From positions 242,323-306,322 of the forward strand of contig NZ_RZNX01000004.1 in the NCBI RefSeq assembly GCF_003994465.1: 64,000 bases of DNA. The letters are read 5' to 3'. A program made the position numbers and the translations under genes. A model generated the notes under the pieces. It had not been told where the DNA came from, did not search any database, and saw nothing but the letters and a program-made list of their open reading frames with translations. Shown one piece after another: positions 29,919 through 38,922 of this stretch. Source of the DNA: Paenibacillus zeisoli (GTDB lineage Bacteria > Bacillota > Bacilli > Paenibacillales > Paenibacillaceae). The number at the start of each line of letters is the position of its first letter. Position 1 is the first letter of the stretch.

Positions 29919-30818
29919 ATGGATATGACGAACAAATTGAAAATGGCTTCCGCTCTGCTGGCGATGGTTATGGTGCTTGCCTTGGCCGCATGCAGTAACG
30001 GGAAGTCCGAACAGCCTGCAACCGGGCAGGCACCAACTAAGACGGGGCAGAATGAGACGGCCAATAAGCCGGAAGATCAGCCTAAAGAAATGGTGATGAA
30101 GGAAGGCACGGGAACATTCACAGGCCTTGCCGATCCACATACCGTTGAGATTATTATGGACGGTAACCCGGCCGCTTTTCAATTGGGAGAAGGGATGGAT
30201 CAAGCGGTTGCGGGACTGCAGAAGAACGATAATGTAAGCTTTAAATATGAGGAGAAAACGGGCTTAGGCGATTCGGCGGCCAAACAGCTAGTATTGACCG
30301 AGATTACGAAGGCGGCATCTGGCGGAGCATCTGGTTCAGGGGATTCAGCCGCCAAGGAACGTCCAAAGACCGGGAAGCTGGAAGTGACCCTGGAGGGGAA
30401 CACCGAGCAGCGGACGGCTTCGCTTGTGAAGGGTGAAGGGTATTCCTTCTATATCCCGGAGCAGTTCACATTTGATTCGAAGGCGGGGCTTCTCTATATG
30501 AACATCGATAAGAACTATGCGGTAAGAATTGAGAAGCTGCCTTCTGACTCTAATCTTGAGGATCTGGAGACTAAGGGCAGGAAGAAGCTTGAGCCGCATG
30601 GTAAAGTGACTAAGCTGATTGGAGAAGAGATCAATCCGTTAATGCGGGATGCGAAGCTTTTCCTGCTCTCTTCGGGCAAGTCAGCCACTTATGAGTATAT
30701 TGTGAAAGAGCTTGATGGCAGCAGGTTTATTTTCCACGTAGACATGCCCCAGGGGGAGCCCTCAGAGGGATTCGGACCGCTTGCTTTCGCGGCGCTGAAT
30801 ACGATCGAGAATGAATAG
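29919..30818 (+). CDS. Lipoprotein of unknown function
   Basis: 299 residues. A signal peptide ends in the lipobox LAAC, followed by a polar linker rich in Gln, Lys and Pro. About residues 40-125 form a small beta domain (GTGTFTGLADPHTVEIIMDG and SFKYEEKTG). The C-terminal half (SLVKGEGYSFYIPEQFTFD onward) looks like a second beta-rich domain. GGAGG precedes the ATG by five bases; an in-frame ATG six bases later is equally possible. It is 17 bases upstream of an SDR gene. The family is not recognised. Confidence 0.7.
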   Translation: MDMTNKLKMASALLAMVMVLALAACSNGKSEQPATGQAPTKTGQNETANKPEDQPKEMVMKEGTGTFTGLADPHTVEIIMDGNPAAFQLGEGMDQAVAGLQKNDNVSFKYEEKTGLGDSAAKQLVLTEITKAASGGASGSGDSAAKERPKTGKLEVTLEGNTEQRTASLVKGEGYSFYIPEQFTFDSKAGLLYMNIDKNYAVRIEKLPSDSNLEDLETKGRKKLEPHGKVTKLIGEEINPLMRDAKLFLLSSGKSATYEYIVKELDGSRFIFHVDMPQGEPSEGFGPLAFAALNTIENE

Positions 30819-30835
30819 GTGAATGGAGGGATTGC

Positions 30836-31600
30836 ATGATTTCCATTGATTTGGCAGGCAAAACAGCCCTGATCACAGGAGCAAGTGGAGAGCTGGGTCG
30901 TGTAATGGCACGCACACTTGCCCAAAGCGGGGCCGATATTATTATTCATTATTTCAGCAATCTAGCGAAGGCGGAGTCCGTTCGGCAGGAGGTTGAACAG
31001 CTTGGCCGCAGGGCATTTGTTATTTCTGCGGACATTTCCAGCCTAGATTCCGTCCTTCAGATGAGAGATACACTGCAAAGTGAGTTTAAGCTTCCGGAGA
31101 TTGTCATAGCCAATGCGGTCTCCCAGTATAGCTGGACCACGGTGCTCGAGCAGGATCCGGCTGACTATCTGGACCAGTTCAACTCGACCGTGCTGCAGGC
31201 CGTTCACTTGTCTAAGGCATTTGTACCCCATATGATCCAGCAGCAGGGAGGGCGCATTGTTGCGATTAACACAGAAAGCTCCATGCAGAACTTCCCTACC
31301 CAGTCCGCCTATGTGGCGGGCAAGCGGGGGATGGATGGCGTCTACCGTGTGCTGGCCAAAGAGATCGGGGAGCATCAGATCACCGTGAACCAGGTTGCGC
31401 CGGGCTGGACGATCAGTGAGCGGGACCGGAATAACAACACAGAGCATAGCGAATCCTACGAGCAATCGGTTCCACTTAAGCGGCGCGGGACAGATCAGGA
31501 AATTGCCAACGTGGTGGCATTCCTGGCTTCTGACTTGGCCAGCTTTATAACCGGAGCTTACGTGCCCGTCAGTGGCGGGAATGTAATGCCATCGATCTAA
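30836..31600 (+). CDS. Short-chain dehydrogenase/reductase
   Basis: 254 residues with the SDR fold: nucleotide-binding TGASGELGR near residue 16, NAVSQYSW near 90, catalytic Ser in INTESSMQNF near 145, and Tyr-x3-Lys in YVAGKRG near 158. The end (GAYVPVSGGNVMPSI) matches FabG-like enzymes. It reduces or oxidises a carbonyl/alcohol with NAD(P); the substrate is not predictable. It is followed after 29 bases by a molybdoenzyme gene. Confidence 0.88.
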   Translation: MISIDLAGKTALITGASGELGRVMARTLAQSGADIIIHYFSNLAKAESVRQEVEQLGRRAFVISADISSLDSVLQMRDTLQSEFKLPEIVIANAVSQYSWTTVLEQDPADYLDQFNSTVLQAVHLSKAFVPHMIQQQGGRIVAINTESSMQNFPTQSAYVAGKRGMDGVYRVLAKEIGEHQITVNQVAPGWTISERDRNNNTEHSESYEQSVPLKRRGTDQEIANVVAFLASDLASFITGAYVPVSGGNVMPSI

Positions 31601-31629
31601 ATTAATGGGTAGAAGGGAGGCTTGATCCC

Positions 31630-32304
31630 ATGCATGACAAAGCCGATCGGCTGAAAGCAGCCAAAGTCCCGGACCGGCAGCAAACGGAGTCTTCCGAGCA
31701 GCATCGATTGCCTCCCGGACAGACGCTGACCAGCAAGTTCCCGATATTGCACGAAGGTCCGGTACCCGAATATGATCTGAACAGGTGGACGCTGCGTGTA
31801 TTTGGCGAAGTGGAAGAGGAGCGAATCTTCAGCTTGGATGAACTCCAATCCTTACCGCAGTCGAAGTCCGAAAGCGATATCCACTGCGTAACTCGGTGGT
31901 CCAAGTTCGACACCCGCTGGGAGGGTGTGAAGTTCAAGGACTTCATGAAAGAACTGGGGCTTCTGCCAGAGGCGAAGTATGTTATGATTCATGCGGATAC
32001 GAATTATGAGACGAACCTGCGGCTGGAGGATCTGCTGCATGAAGATGTTCTGCTTGCTTTCCGCTATGACGACAAGCCCTTAACGCCCAAGCACGGTTAT
32101 CCGCTCCGGCTGGTCGTTCCCCACTTGTATTTCTGGAAAAGCGCCAAATGGGTCCGAGGCATCGAATTCATGAAGGAAGACCGCAAGGGCTTCTGGGAAA
32201 GTCATGGCTTCCATAACACGGCTGACCCATTCAAGGAGCAGCGCTTCTCTTCGGATGAGTATGAAATGCCGGAAGGCGAATGGGAGTATAACGAGTATGA
32301 TTGA
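31630..32304 (+). CDS. Sulfite oxidase-like molybdopterin oxidoreductase (YuiH type)
   Basis: 224 residues with no signal peptide, so cytoplasmic. The molybdopterin domain is recognisable by HCVTRWSKFDTRWEGV near residue 86, where Cys is the molybdenum ligand, and by GYPLRLVVPHLYFWKSAKWVRG near 155. The C-terminal dimerisation domain of true sulfite oxidases is absent, as in B. subtilis YuiH and the MsrP group. The substrate is unknown. GAAGGGAGG precedes the ATG. Confidence 0.88.
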   Translation: MHDKADRLKAAKVPDRQQTESSEQHRLPPGQTLTSKFPILHEGPVPEYDLNRWTLRVFGEVEEERIFSLDELQSLPQSKSESDIHCVTRWSKFDTRWEGVKFKDFMKELGLLPEAKYVMIHADTNYETNLRLEDLLHEDVLLAFRYDDKPLTPKHGYPLRLVVPHLYFWKSAKWVRGIEFMKEDRKGFWESHGFHNTADPFKEQRFSSDEYEMPEGEWEYNEYD

Positions 32305-32317
32305 TCTTTGAGATAGG

Positions 32318-32349
32318 CCGGACAGCGATGGTGCTGTCCGGTTTTTTTT
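32318..32349 (+). terminator. Terminator after the YuiH-like gene
   Basis: Perfect 9-bp stem CCGGACAGC / GCTGTCCGG with a 6-base loop, followed by eight T. Confidence 0.9.
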
Positions 32350-32385
32350 ATATGCGGATATAATCTGTGTAAAGCTTGTGGAAGT

Positions 32386-32427
32386 GAAAAAAGCCTGTCT
32401 CTGTGTGTATGCAGAAGACAGGTTTTT
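32386..32427. terminator. Bidirectional terminator between yuiH-like and RCC1/WG genes
   Basis: CCTGTCT (32394-32400) pairs with AGACAGG (32416-32422). TTTTT follows on the plus strand and CTTTTTTC on the minus strand. It probably serves the RCC1/WG gene coming from the right. Confidence 0.75.
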
Positions 32428-32515
32428 AGAGATTTTGCTAGAAAACTGGCATTTCACAATGCACGGTGTTGGGAGGGGGTGGTTCCTCAGAGTGGTCATT
32501 CTCTGTCAGTATGAA

Positions 32516-34579
32516 TCAAGGAAGTTTGACAATCTTGGCCTTGTAATACCACTTGCCCGTAGAATCAATATATCCATTGTCCGTCTTGGTAACAACCCAA
32601 GCCAACTTGTTGCTGTAAGGCCGAACCTCGACAAACTCGAATCCTGTTATTCTCTTGCCTGAACTGTTCATGATCGCCCAAAGCCCGTTCTTCTTCACGC
32701 TGGCCAAGCCCTCCTGGAAGGAAGCTGCATCATCATACTGGGGCGATATGCTGAGCTTGCCTTGAAGATTGGTATAGCCCCACTTTCCTTTTATTTTTAC
32801 AGGGGCCAGTAGAGTGTTTGAAAATGCTTTTGCATCCTCGAACTGAGACTTTATGATCCAAGCTCCCGCTTTATTGATAAAGCCCCATTTCCCGTTCTGC
32901 TTGACCGCAGCCGCGGGTCCCGTAAAGGATCCTGCAGCTGAATAGACCGCTTTGATCACGAGCTTTCCTTTTGTATCAATAAATCCCCATTTACCATTGA
33001 TTTGCACGGCTGCAAGGTTATTGGCATAGGACTGTGCGGATGAGAACTGCGGTGCAATGACCATTTGACCGGATAAATTAATATAGCCCCACTTCTTGCC
33101 AACCAGTACGGGAGCAAGTCCACTGGCAAAATCGTTCAGGTCTGGATAACGGTTCTGGCCGATATATTCGCCTTTCGTGTTGATGAACTGCCAGCCTTTG
33201 TCGTCCTTCACGGCAGCCCTGCCTTGATGGAAATCTCGGATGAGCTTATACTCACCCGGGAATGCAGGTTCACCGGTAGGGGTAATAAAACTCCATAAGT
33301 CGTTCGCGGCGCGATGAACCGCGGCGAGTCCTTCCGAGAAAGGCTTGACCCGGTAATAAGTCTGGCCGTCTTTTACAACAGAGCCCTTGTCATCCAGGTA
33401 CGTCCAAGCAAAGGTCCAATCATTAGGATGCCAAGGGATAGGCAAAGCATAAGTAACCGTCTGGCGTGTCATTGGTACAGGAGTCGGAGCCATTATATTC
33501 GCGGGTTCATTGGAAATTTGCCCTTCTTTGTTATTTCCCCACTCAAATAGCTGTCCATCACGGGTTAGGGCTGCCGTAATTTCTTCTCCGCTTGCAATTT
33601 CCGCCACATTGTCAATCTTGCTCAGCTTGATAGGTCTTGGCCGGGACTCTGTCGTTCCATCACCTACCTGGCCATATTCATTCGGCCCCCAGGACCATAC
33701 CTGACCCTCTTTGGTGACCGCGTGAGTTCCCGACACCTGAACAATGTCTGTTAAGGAAGGTAACGGGATCGGATCTTTAAAGTAACTGTATTGCATCTCT
33801 CCAGTTCCGATACTCCCTTGGTAATTTATGCCCCATTTTACAACAGTGCCATCCTGCAAAAGCGCGATATCGCCGGATAGAGACTTTACGCTGCTTAATC
33901 CGTTAAAAAGACCAGGGGAGGTAACGATCTCCTTCTTGCACTTCCCGCCGCTGCATTGGATGACCCCGCCCCATCGCCACACATTCCCATCTGAAGTGAC
34001 GGCGAGACCTTCATCGAAGGAAGCTGAGATAGCGGTGACATTGGAAAGAGATTGAACTTGAACAGGAACTACTTCATCATTGCCACTTTGACCGTTCCCC
34101 AGTTGCCCGACTTTATTGCTTCCCCAGCCCCATACTGTTCCGTCTTTGCGAAGAGCAAGTGTATAGTAGGCGCTGTCTGCTATGTCAATGACATCGGATA
34201 TCCCGCTTATTTGTCTAGGCACCGAGTCGTCTTGGCCCTGACCCAACTGCCATACGGTTCCGTCCTGCTTTACGACCGTTGAATGATCATACCCTGCGTC
34301 AATAATTTTAACATTTTCGAACCCTTTGATTGGAACAGGTACGTTGTGATAGCTGACATTGTGGTCACCCAGCTGACCATTAATATTATTCCCCCAGCCC
34401 CATGTGTTGCCCTCTGTGTCTAAAGCCAGAAAATGATAATATCCTCCTGCAATCTTCGTGAACTTCACGCTCTGACTGCCCGCAGCTGCAGCGGAGACAC
34501 CTTGGTAAGACGTCCCGCAAAGCAGCAATGCGCAGAGAGCAAGAAGAACAAACTTTAACCTGGAATACATTGAATGCAT
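32516..34579 (-). CDS. Exported RCC1-repeat and WG-repeat protein
   Basis: 687 residues. A signal peptide (LKFVLLALCALLLCGTSYQGVSAAAAG) is followed by about six RCC1-type blades (residues about 40-365), with repeating cores such as TWGWGNNINGQLGD, VWGWGSNKVGQLGNG and VWSWGPNEYGQVGDG. After a linker, about seven WG repeats follow (about 410-680; GKWGFIDTKGKLVI, GKWGFINKAGAWII, GKWGYTNLQGKLSI). Both repeat types are usually binding scaffolds. There is no cell-wall sorting signal or SLH domain, so it is probably secreted free or cell-associated. GGAGG lies six bases before the ATG. It is divergent from secA2. Confidence 0.88.
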   Translation of the reverse strand: MHSMYSRLKFVLLALCALLLCGTSYQGVSAAAAGSQSVKFTKIAGGYYHFLALDTEGNTWGWGNNINGQLGDHNVSYHNVPVPIKGFENVKIIDAGYDHSTVVKQDGTVWQLGQGQDDSVPRQISGISDVIDIADSAYYTLALRKDGTVWGWGSNKVGQLGNGQSGNDEVVPVQVQSLSNVTAISASFDEGLAVTSDGNVWRWGGVIQCSGGKCKKEIVTSPGLFNGLSSVKSLSGDIALLQDGTVVKWGINYQGSIGTGEMQYSYFKDPIPLPSLTDIVQVSGTHAVTKEGQVWSWGPNEYGQVGDGTTESRPRPIKLSKIDNVAEIASGEEITAALTRDGQLFEWGNNKEGQISNEPANIMAPTPVPMTRQTVTYALPIPWHPNDWTFAWTYLDDKGSVVKDGQTYYRVKPFSEGLAAVHRAANDLWSFITPTGEPAFPGEYKLIRDFHQGRAAVKDDKGWQFINTKGEYIGQNRYPDLNDFASGLAPVLVGKKWGYINLSGQMVIAPQFSSAQSYANNLAAVQINGKWGFIDTKGKLVIKAVYSAAGSFTGPAAAVKQNGKWGFINKAGAWIIKSQFEDAKAFSNTLLAPVKIKGKWGYTNLQGKLSISPQYDDAASFQEGLASVKKNGLWAIMNSSGKRITGFEFVEVRPYSNKLAWVVTKTDNGYIDSTGKWYYKAKIVKLP

Positions 34580-34822
34580 TTCAAACCTCCATATTTTTGA
34601 ATTAAAAGTATTACAATCCTACTTCGGCGGGATGGGTATGATTTCCTCTAAAAATTACCAGCCAAGCGTGCGGTCACTGCGAATCATTCAGAACACGATA
34701 GACGTTGTTTCTTTCGTAAGCGCTTGGGTACGGGTCTATCTCTATTCACCACATTTATCCAAATATGGTATACTCGTAGCACTACTTTTTTGTGTCTCTT
34801 AACGAGAGGAGATCAAATTTCT

Positions 34823-37099
34823 ATGAATGTAGCAGCCAAATTGTTTGGGAGATTTAGAGACTACGATACACACAACAAGCTGAGAGTCTATCAGGACAAA
34901 GCGAAGCTCATCATGACACGAAATTTGGAGGTATGGAACGACGAGGAGCTTCAAGTGGAATCTGTCCGACTGCAGAACGAAGCAAGAATGGGCACGCCCT
35001 TGGAGGAGCTGCTCATCGATGCTTATGCGTTAGTCTGCGAGACAGCAAAGAGGAAGCTGGGATTACGTCCTTATGAAGTCCAAATCATGGCGGCTATCGC
35101 TCTGCACGAGGGATTTTTGATTGAGCAGCATACCGGTGAAGGCAAGACGCTTTCAGCTGTTATGCCTGCTTATCTAAATGCGTTAACGGGCAAAGGCGTT
35201 CATGTGCTGACTTTTAACGATTATTTGGCAAATCGGGATGCGCAGTGGATGGCCCCGATCTATCGGTTCCTTGGGATAACAGTTGATTCAGTTCAAGCGG
35301 GTATGACCTTCTACGAGAAAAGGGAATCGTACTCTGCGGACATAACCTATGTTACGGCTAAAGAGGCGGGGTTCGATTACTTGCGCGACACGATTGCGCT
35401 ATCAGAAGCCGATACGGTGCATCGTCCTTTCCACTACGTTATCGTCGACGAAGCGGATTCACTGCTTCTTGATGAAGCACGGGTACCGCTAGTTATTGCC
35501 GGCGAGCCGGTCAGTTCCAAGAATGACGGCATTTTGTTCGCAGAAGTGGCCCGGAAGCTGCAGCAAGGGGAGCATTACGTATTTGATGAGTTTCAGAGAA
35601 ATGTATACCTGAATGAAACGGGCGCTGCGAGAGCGGAGTCGCTAATGGGATGCGGTAATTTGTACGATAGCCATAATAACGGCTTGTTATCATCGCTAAA
35701 TTGCGCGCTGCACGCGGAGACATTATTGACGAAAGACGTTGATTACATCGTCAGGGATGGCATGATCGAGCTGATTGACGAATATACCGGCAGGGTGGCA
35801 GAGAACAGGCATTTACCCGAAAGATTGCAAGCTGCGCTTGCGGCCAAAGAAGGGCTGCAATCTTTAGCTGGTGGGAAAATCCTCGGGACGATCACCCTTC
35901 AGCACTTTATTAGCCTGTATCCGAAAATTTGCGGAATGACGGCTACCGCATACGCTTCGGCAATGGAATTCGAGGCTGTATATCAGCTTCAGGTCGTGCG
36001 AATTCCGTCTAATCGGCCAAACATACGAATCGACCATCCGCATCAGATTTATACCCATAAAGAAGCCAAGCTCAAGGCGCTTGTACGCGAAATCTCGTCT
36101 GTCCATAGGACGGGACGTCCAATTCTCATTGGCACATCAAGTGTCGGGGAGTCTGACCTGCTGGCGGAGGCGCTATCAGCTGCTGGTGTACCGTGCCATG
36201 TGCTGAATGCGAGAAACGACGCAGAAGAGGCGGAGATCATTGCCAAAGCAGGTGAAATCGGTGCCGTAACGGTATCCACGAATATGGCGGGACGCGGCGT
36301 GGATATTCGGCTTGGCGGCGGCAACCCCATGCAGGCAGAAGCTGTCGCCAACCTGGGCGGGTTGTATGTAATTGGGACGCATGTGAACGAAAGCGTGCGA
36401 ATCGACGACCAGCTGCGCGGGCGTTCTGGACGCCAAGGCGATCCTGGCGCTTCCGTATTTTTCGTAAGCTTGGAGGACGAGTTATTGCTTCGGTTCGGTA
36501 TTCACAAAGCAATTCGCGCCCCGAGGCAGGATGAACCACTCGAAGATCCGGTACTCCGCGATAAAATCATACATATTCAGCGCGTTGTTATGGGCCAGAA
36601 CTTCGATATCCAGCAGGAGCTGAATGGTTATTCGGATATGGTGGAGGATCAGAGACGAATTCTATACGAAGAGCGGCTTGCAATTTTGAAAGGCATGAAG
36701 CCGATGAGTCCTGCGGAGCAGCGGGTACGGCTTTTTTATATCGACAAGTTCTGGGCTGAGCATCTAGCCTACGTGTCTTACCTTCGCGAAGGCATCCACC
36801 TGGAGAGCATAGCCAGCCGCAGTCCCATCGACGAATTTCATGTGCAAATTACCGAAGCCTTTGATGAAATTCCCGATAAAATCAATCGTGCTTCAGAGGA
36901 GATGCTTGTAAGGCTCGAGGGCTCGAATGATCCGGGTAAATGGGAAAAGTTCGGCCTGAAGAACCCTACCTCCACACGAACTTATATTATTAATGATCAA
37001 TACATCCAGAACAAGCGCAGCTCCTGGTCTGCCATGACCGTATTTGCTTATTGGCTTCGCAAGTTTGCAAGACCCCTATTCAAGCTGTCAAAATATTAA
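34823..37099 (+). CDS. secA2: Accessory Sec translocase ATPase SecA2 (Bacillus type)
   Basis: 758 residues from the ATG at 34823, after GAGGAG. SecA motor motifs are intact: Walker A QHTGEGKTLSAVMPAY near residue 102, VLTFNDYLANRDAQWM, DEAD-type box VIVDEADSLLLDEARVPL near 207, VSTNMAGRGVDIRLGGG near 485 and LRGRSGRQGDPGAS near 530. It is about 80 residues shorter than housekeeping SecA and lacks the C-terminal linker and the cysteine-rich SEC-C zinc motif. SecA2 proteins export a limited set of substrates; the Bacillus anthracis enzyme serves S-layer proteins. No SecY2, SlaP or SlaQ gene is nearby; the divergent RCC1/WG protein is a possible client. Confidence 0.9.
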   Translation: MNVAAKLFGRFRDYDTHNKLRVYQDKAKLIMTRNLEVWNDEELQVESVRLQNEARMGTPLEELLIDAYALVCETAKRKLGLRPYEVQIMAAIALHEGFLIEQHTGEGKTLSAVMPAYLNALTGKGVHVLTFNDYLANRDAQWMAPIYRFLGITVDSVQAGMTFYEKRESYSADITYVTAKEAGFDYLRDTIALSEADTVHRPFHYVIVDEADSLLLDEARVPLVIAGEPVSSKNDGILFAEVARKLQQGEHYVFDEFQRNVYLNETGAARAESLMGCGNLYDSHNNGLLSSLNCALHAETLLTKDVDYIVRDGMIELIDEYTGRVAENRHLPERLQAALAAKEGLQSLAGGKILGTITLQHFISLYPKICGMTATAYASAMEFEAVYQLQVVRIPSNRPNIRIDHPHQIYTHKEAKLKALVREISSVHRTGRPILIGTSSVGESDLLAEALSAAGVPCHVLNARNDAEEAEIIAKAGEIGAVTVSTNMAGRGVDIRLGGGNPMQAEAVANLGGLYVIGTHVNESVRIDDQLRGRSGRQGDPGASVFFVSLEDELLLRFGIHKAIRAPRQDEPLEDPVLRDKIIHIQRVVMGQNFDIQQELNGYSDMVEDQRRILYEERLAILKGMKPMSPAEQRVRLFYIDKFWAEHLAYVSYLREGIHLESIASRSPIDEFHVQITEAFDEIPDKINRASEEMLVRLEGSNDPGKWEKFGLKNPTSTRTYIINDQYIQNKRSSWSAMTVFAYWLRKFARPLFKLSKY

Positions 37100-37179
37100 T
37101 GCGGTGAATTCCGCTGTAATCATACTAGATCACCATCTGTTGACCAATTATGTCGACTTGTTGTTACAACACTATATTG

Positions 37180-37224
37180 ATCTAAAGGAGTACATCGCCA
37201 TTAGGGCAATGTACTCCTTTAGAT
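37180..37224. other. Very stable 20-bp hairpin downstream of secA2
   Basis: Arms 37180-37199 and 37205-37224 pair over 20 bp with a single mismatch and a five-base loop. No T-tract follows on either strand, so it is not a typical terminator; it could protect the transcript 3' end or be the footprint of a lost element. Confidence 0.7.
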
Positions 37225-37315
37225 GGTAACACTAATTAAATCTACTCTGCTTTGCAGGCAGCCATCGGATTCAACTCCTAACTGATCCAGGGAGCTGTGA
37301 GTTTGAACCAGAGAA

Positions 37316-38302
37316 TCACACGGTCAACAATAGCTCCATGGCTTCACGTTCCTTACTCGCAATCTCAGTCAAAAGCTCGGAAGCCTGCTTCAGTTCCTGA
37401 TAGTTACCCGTTCTCCCTGCGTGGTCAAATGTAGAAGACACGCTGACCCACATGGGCGCAATTTCCGCAAATAGCTTATATGCCTTGTCCAGTCTTGAGT
37501 CTCCAAGATGAGCCATACATTCTTCAAGAAAATCCCGATATAAGTTTCGGAACAAAGCGCCGCCAGTTCCCGCCTTCTCCATCAACAGCGCAGTCAAGCA
37601 TAGATCTGCATCGATATTCTTGCTTCTAGAAGGCCATTTCAGGACTTCTTGGCTCATTTTGAGAATGCCTTTATTCCCTATATTGCGAATGGGCGGATTT
37701 AGATAGTCACGTGCATTTTGGGTTATAGACGCTCGTATTACGGGTACTAGCTCAGGAAGCGTATCAGGCGGCTCAATCGTAAAGGAACGATTTCTGGAGC
37801 TCATTGGGCCCTTTGCGTTTCTGGCTATGGCCAATTGCGTCAGTCGTGTCTTCACGAGTCCACCTTGCTGGCTTGTATCCGCCATGTAGGCGTATTCGGC
37901 ATCCGCGCCATAGATTACTGCGTAATGACCTGCAAAGTGCACTTTATTCGTAAAATAGTCCAGGTAATAGGAGTCTAACTTCAGGCCAACCGGAACTCCG
38001 CGTTCAATAAAGCTCAGCACATTCTGCCACGCTTTATTGACAGAGGAGCTCTCTTGCACCCTGAGGGTTAGATTGAGCCGGGATGCCAGGCAGGAGGTCA
38101 ATTCATCCGGCTTCACTCTTCCCCCAATGAAGGGAAAATCCATCTGCTTGGAATCCCAATAAATGAAACCGAATCCCTGACCTAATCCGAATAACATCGG
38201 CTCCGATAGCCGAATCCCAGCAAATTGAAGCAAGTTGCCCACGGTTGTCGTCTCGCAATGCTCCCCTTGATAAGACACAAAATCTTCAATGATTCTACTC
38301 AC
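37316..38302 (-). CDS. BtrH-like protein (BtrH_N plus DUF4872)
   Basis: 328 residues. The N-terminal region GEHCETTTVGNLLQFAGIRLSEPMLFGLGQGFGFIYW (residues about 14-50) matches the BtrH N-terminal domain, a papain-like fold whose Cys/His pair (HC near 16, and GHYAVIYG near 125) would be catalytic. The remainder resembles DUF4872. BtrH in butirosin biosynthesis transfers an acyl chain from a carrier protein; stand-alone relatives are widespread with no known role. The ATG overlaps the PadR stop, so the two form an operon under that regulator. No carrier protein or synthase is nearby. Confidence 0.8.
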   Translation of the reverse strand: MSRIIEDFVSYQGEHCETTTVGNLLQFAGIRLSEPMLFGLGQGFGFIYWDSKQMDFPFIGGRVKPDELTSCLASRLNLTLRVQESSSVNKAWQNVLSFIERGVPVGLKLDSYYLDYFTNKVHFAGHYAVIYGADAEYAYMADTSQQGGLVKTRLTQLAIARNAKGPMSSRNRSFTIEPPDTLPELVPVIRASITQNARDYLNPPIRNIGNKGILKMSQEVLKWPSRSKNIDADLCLTALLMEKAGTGGALFRNLYRDFLEECMAHLGDSRLDKAYKLFAEIAPMWVSVSSTFDHAGRTGNYQELKQASELLTEIASKEREAMELLLTV

Positions 38303-38858
38303 GTTCCTCCGCCTCCTCTAACAATTCATGAATGATCCTGCTGACGAACGCTTGCTCACTCTCGATAAGACTCACTGGGTGAAGGAAAAGTGCCCTAACG
38401 TGTAGCGGTAAATGAGCGCCGCCTTGCGATTCATACATCTGTCTAAGATGATTCATTGTCTCGCCAAGAAAATCCAGCCGTTTACGCAAAGCTTCAATCG
38501 CCTCGTCCTTCTCCACAACAGGTAATGCGGCAAGCCCGAGATCGAACCGGTTATCGCGTTCCCGTGAAGAAGACAGGCTTGAAATGACATCATCCCTCAG
38601 CGTCCTGAAGCCTTTTTCGGTCACAACAAATCGAGTCGGCATAGGACCCTTCCCGGATTTCTCGCCGGATTCCTCGTGCTCAATCAAGCCCTTATCGTTC
38701 AACTTCTTCAGACCTGCGTAGACTGAAGTCGTACCGATATTGGCCCATTCCCTATAACCTCGTTGATCGATTAGCTTATTGATGTCGTAACCCGATGCTT
38801 GATTACATTCCGCGATAATTTGCAGCAGCGTAAATTCAACATTCGAAAGTGGATTCAT
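38295..38858 (-). CDS. PadR-family transcriptional regulator
   Basis: About 187 residues from the ATG at 38858, which follows AGGAGC; longer upstream starts lack a ribosome site. Winged helix MNPLSNVEFTLLQIIAECNQASGYDINKLID with GTTSVYAGLKKLNDKGLIEHEE is typical of PadR, and a C-terminal coil (AIEALRKRLDFLGETMNHLRQMYE) serves dimerisation. A perfect 20-bp palindrome overlaps its -10 box, so it most likely represses itself and the downstream BtrH-like gene. The inducer is unknown. Confidence 0.88.
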   Translation of the reverse strand: MNPLSNVEFTLLQIIAECNQASGYDINKLIDQRGYREWANIGTTSVYAGLKKLNDKGLIEHEESGEKSGKGPMPTRFVVTEKGFRTLRDDVISSLSSSRERDNRFDLGLAALPVVEKDEAIEALRKRLDFLGETMNHLRQMYESQGGAHLPLHVRALFLHPVSLIESEQAFVSRIIHELLEEAEERE

Positions 38859-38878
38859 GTTCAGGCTCCTAATGATTA

Positions 38879-38922
38879 ATATTACACATGTGTAATATAA
38901 CACTAGTGAAACAATATATCAA
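38879..38922 (-). promoter_or_regulatory. PadR promoter with perfect 20-bp palindromic operator
   Basis: ATATTACACATGTGTAATAT (38879-38898) is a perfect palindrome with the ATGT/ACAT halves seen in PadR sites. On the minus strand TTGATA (38922-38917) and TATATT (38899-38894) are 17 bases apart, so the operator overlaps the -10. Confidence 0.8.

Noticed and set aside
34711..34726. CGTAAGCGCTT as a cre site upstream of secA2
   Set aside because: The 3' half of the consensus is missing (GGGTA), and secA genes are not expected CcpA targets.
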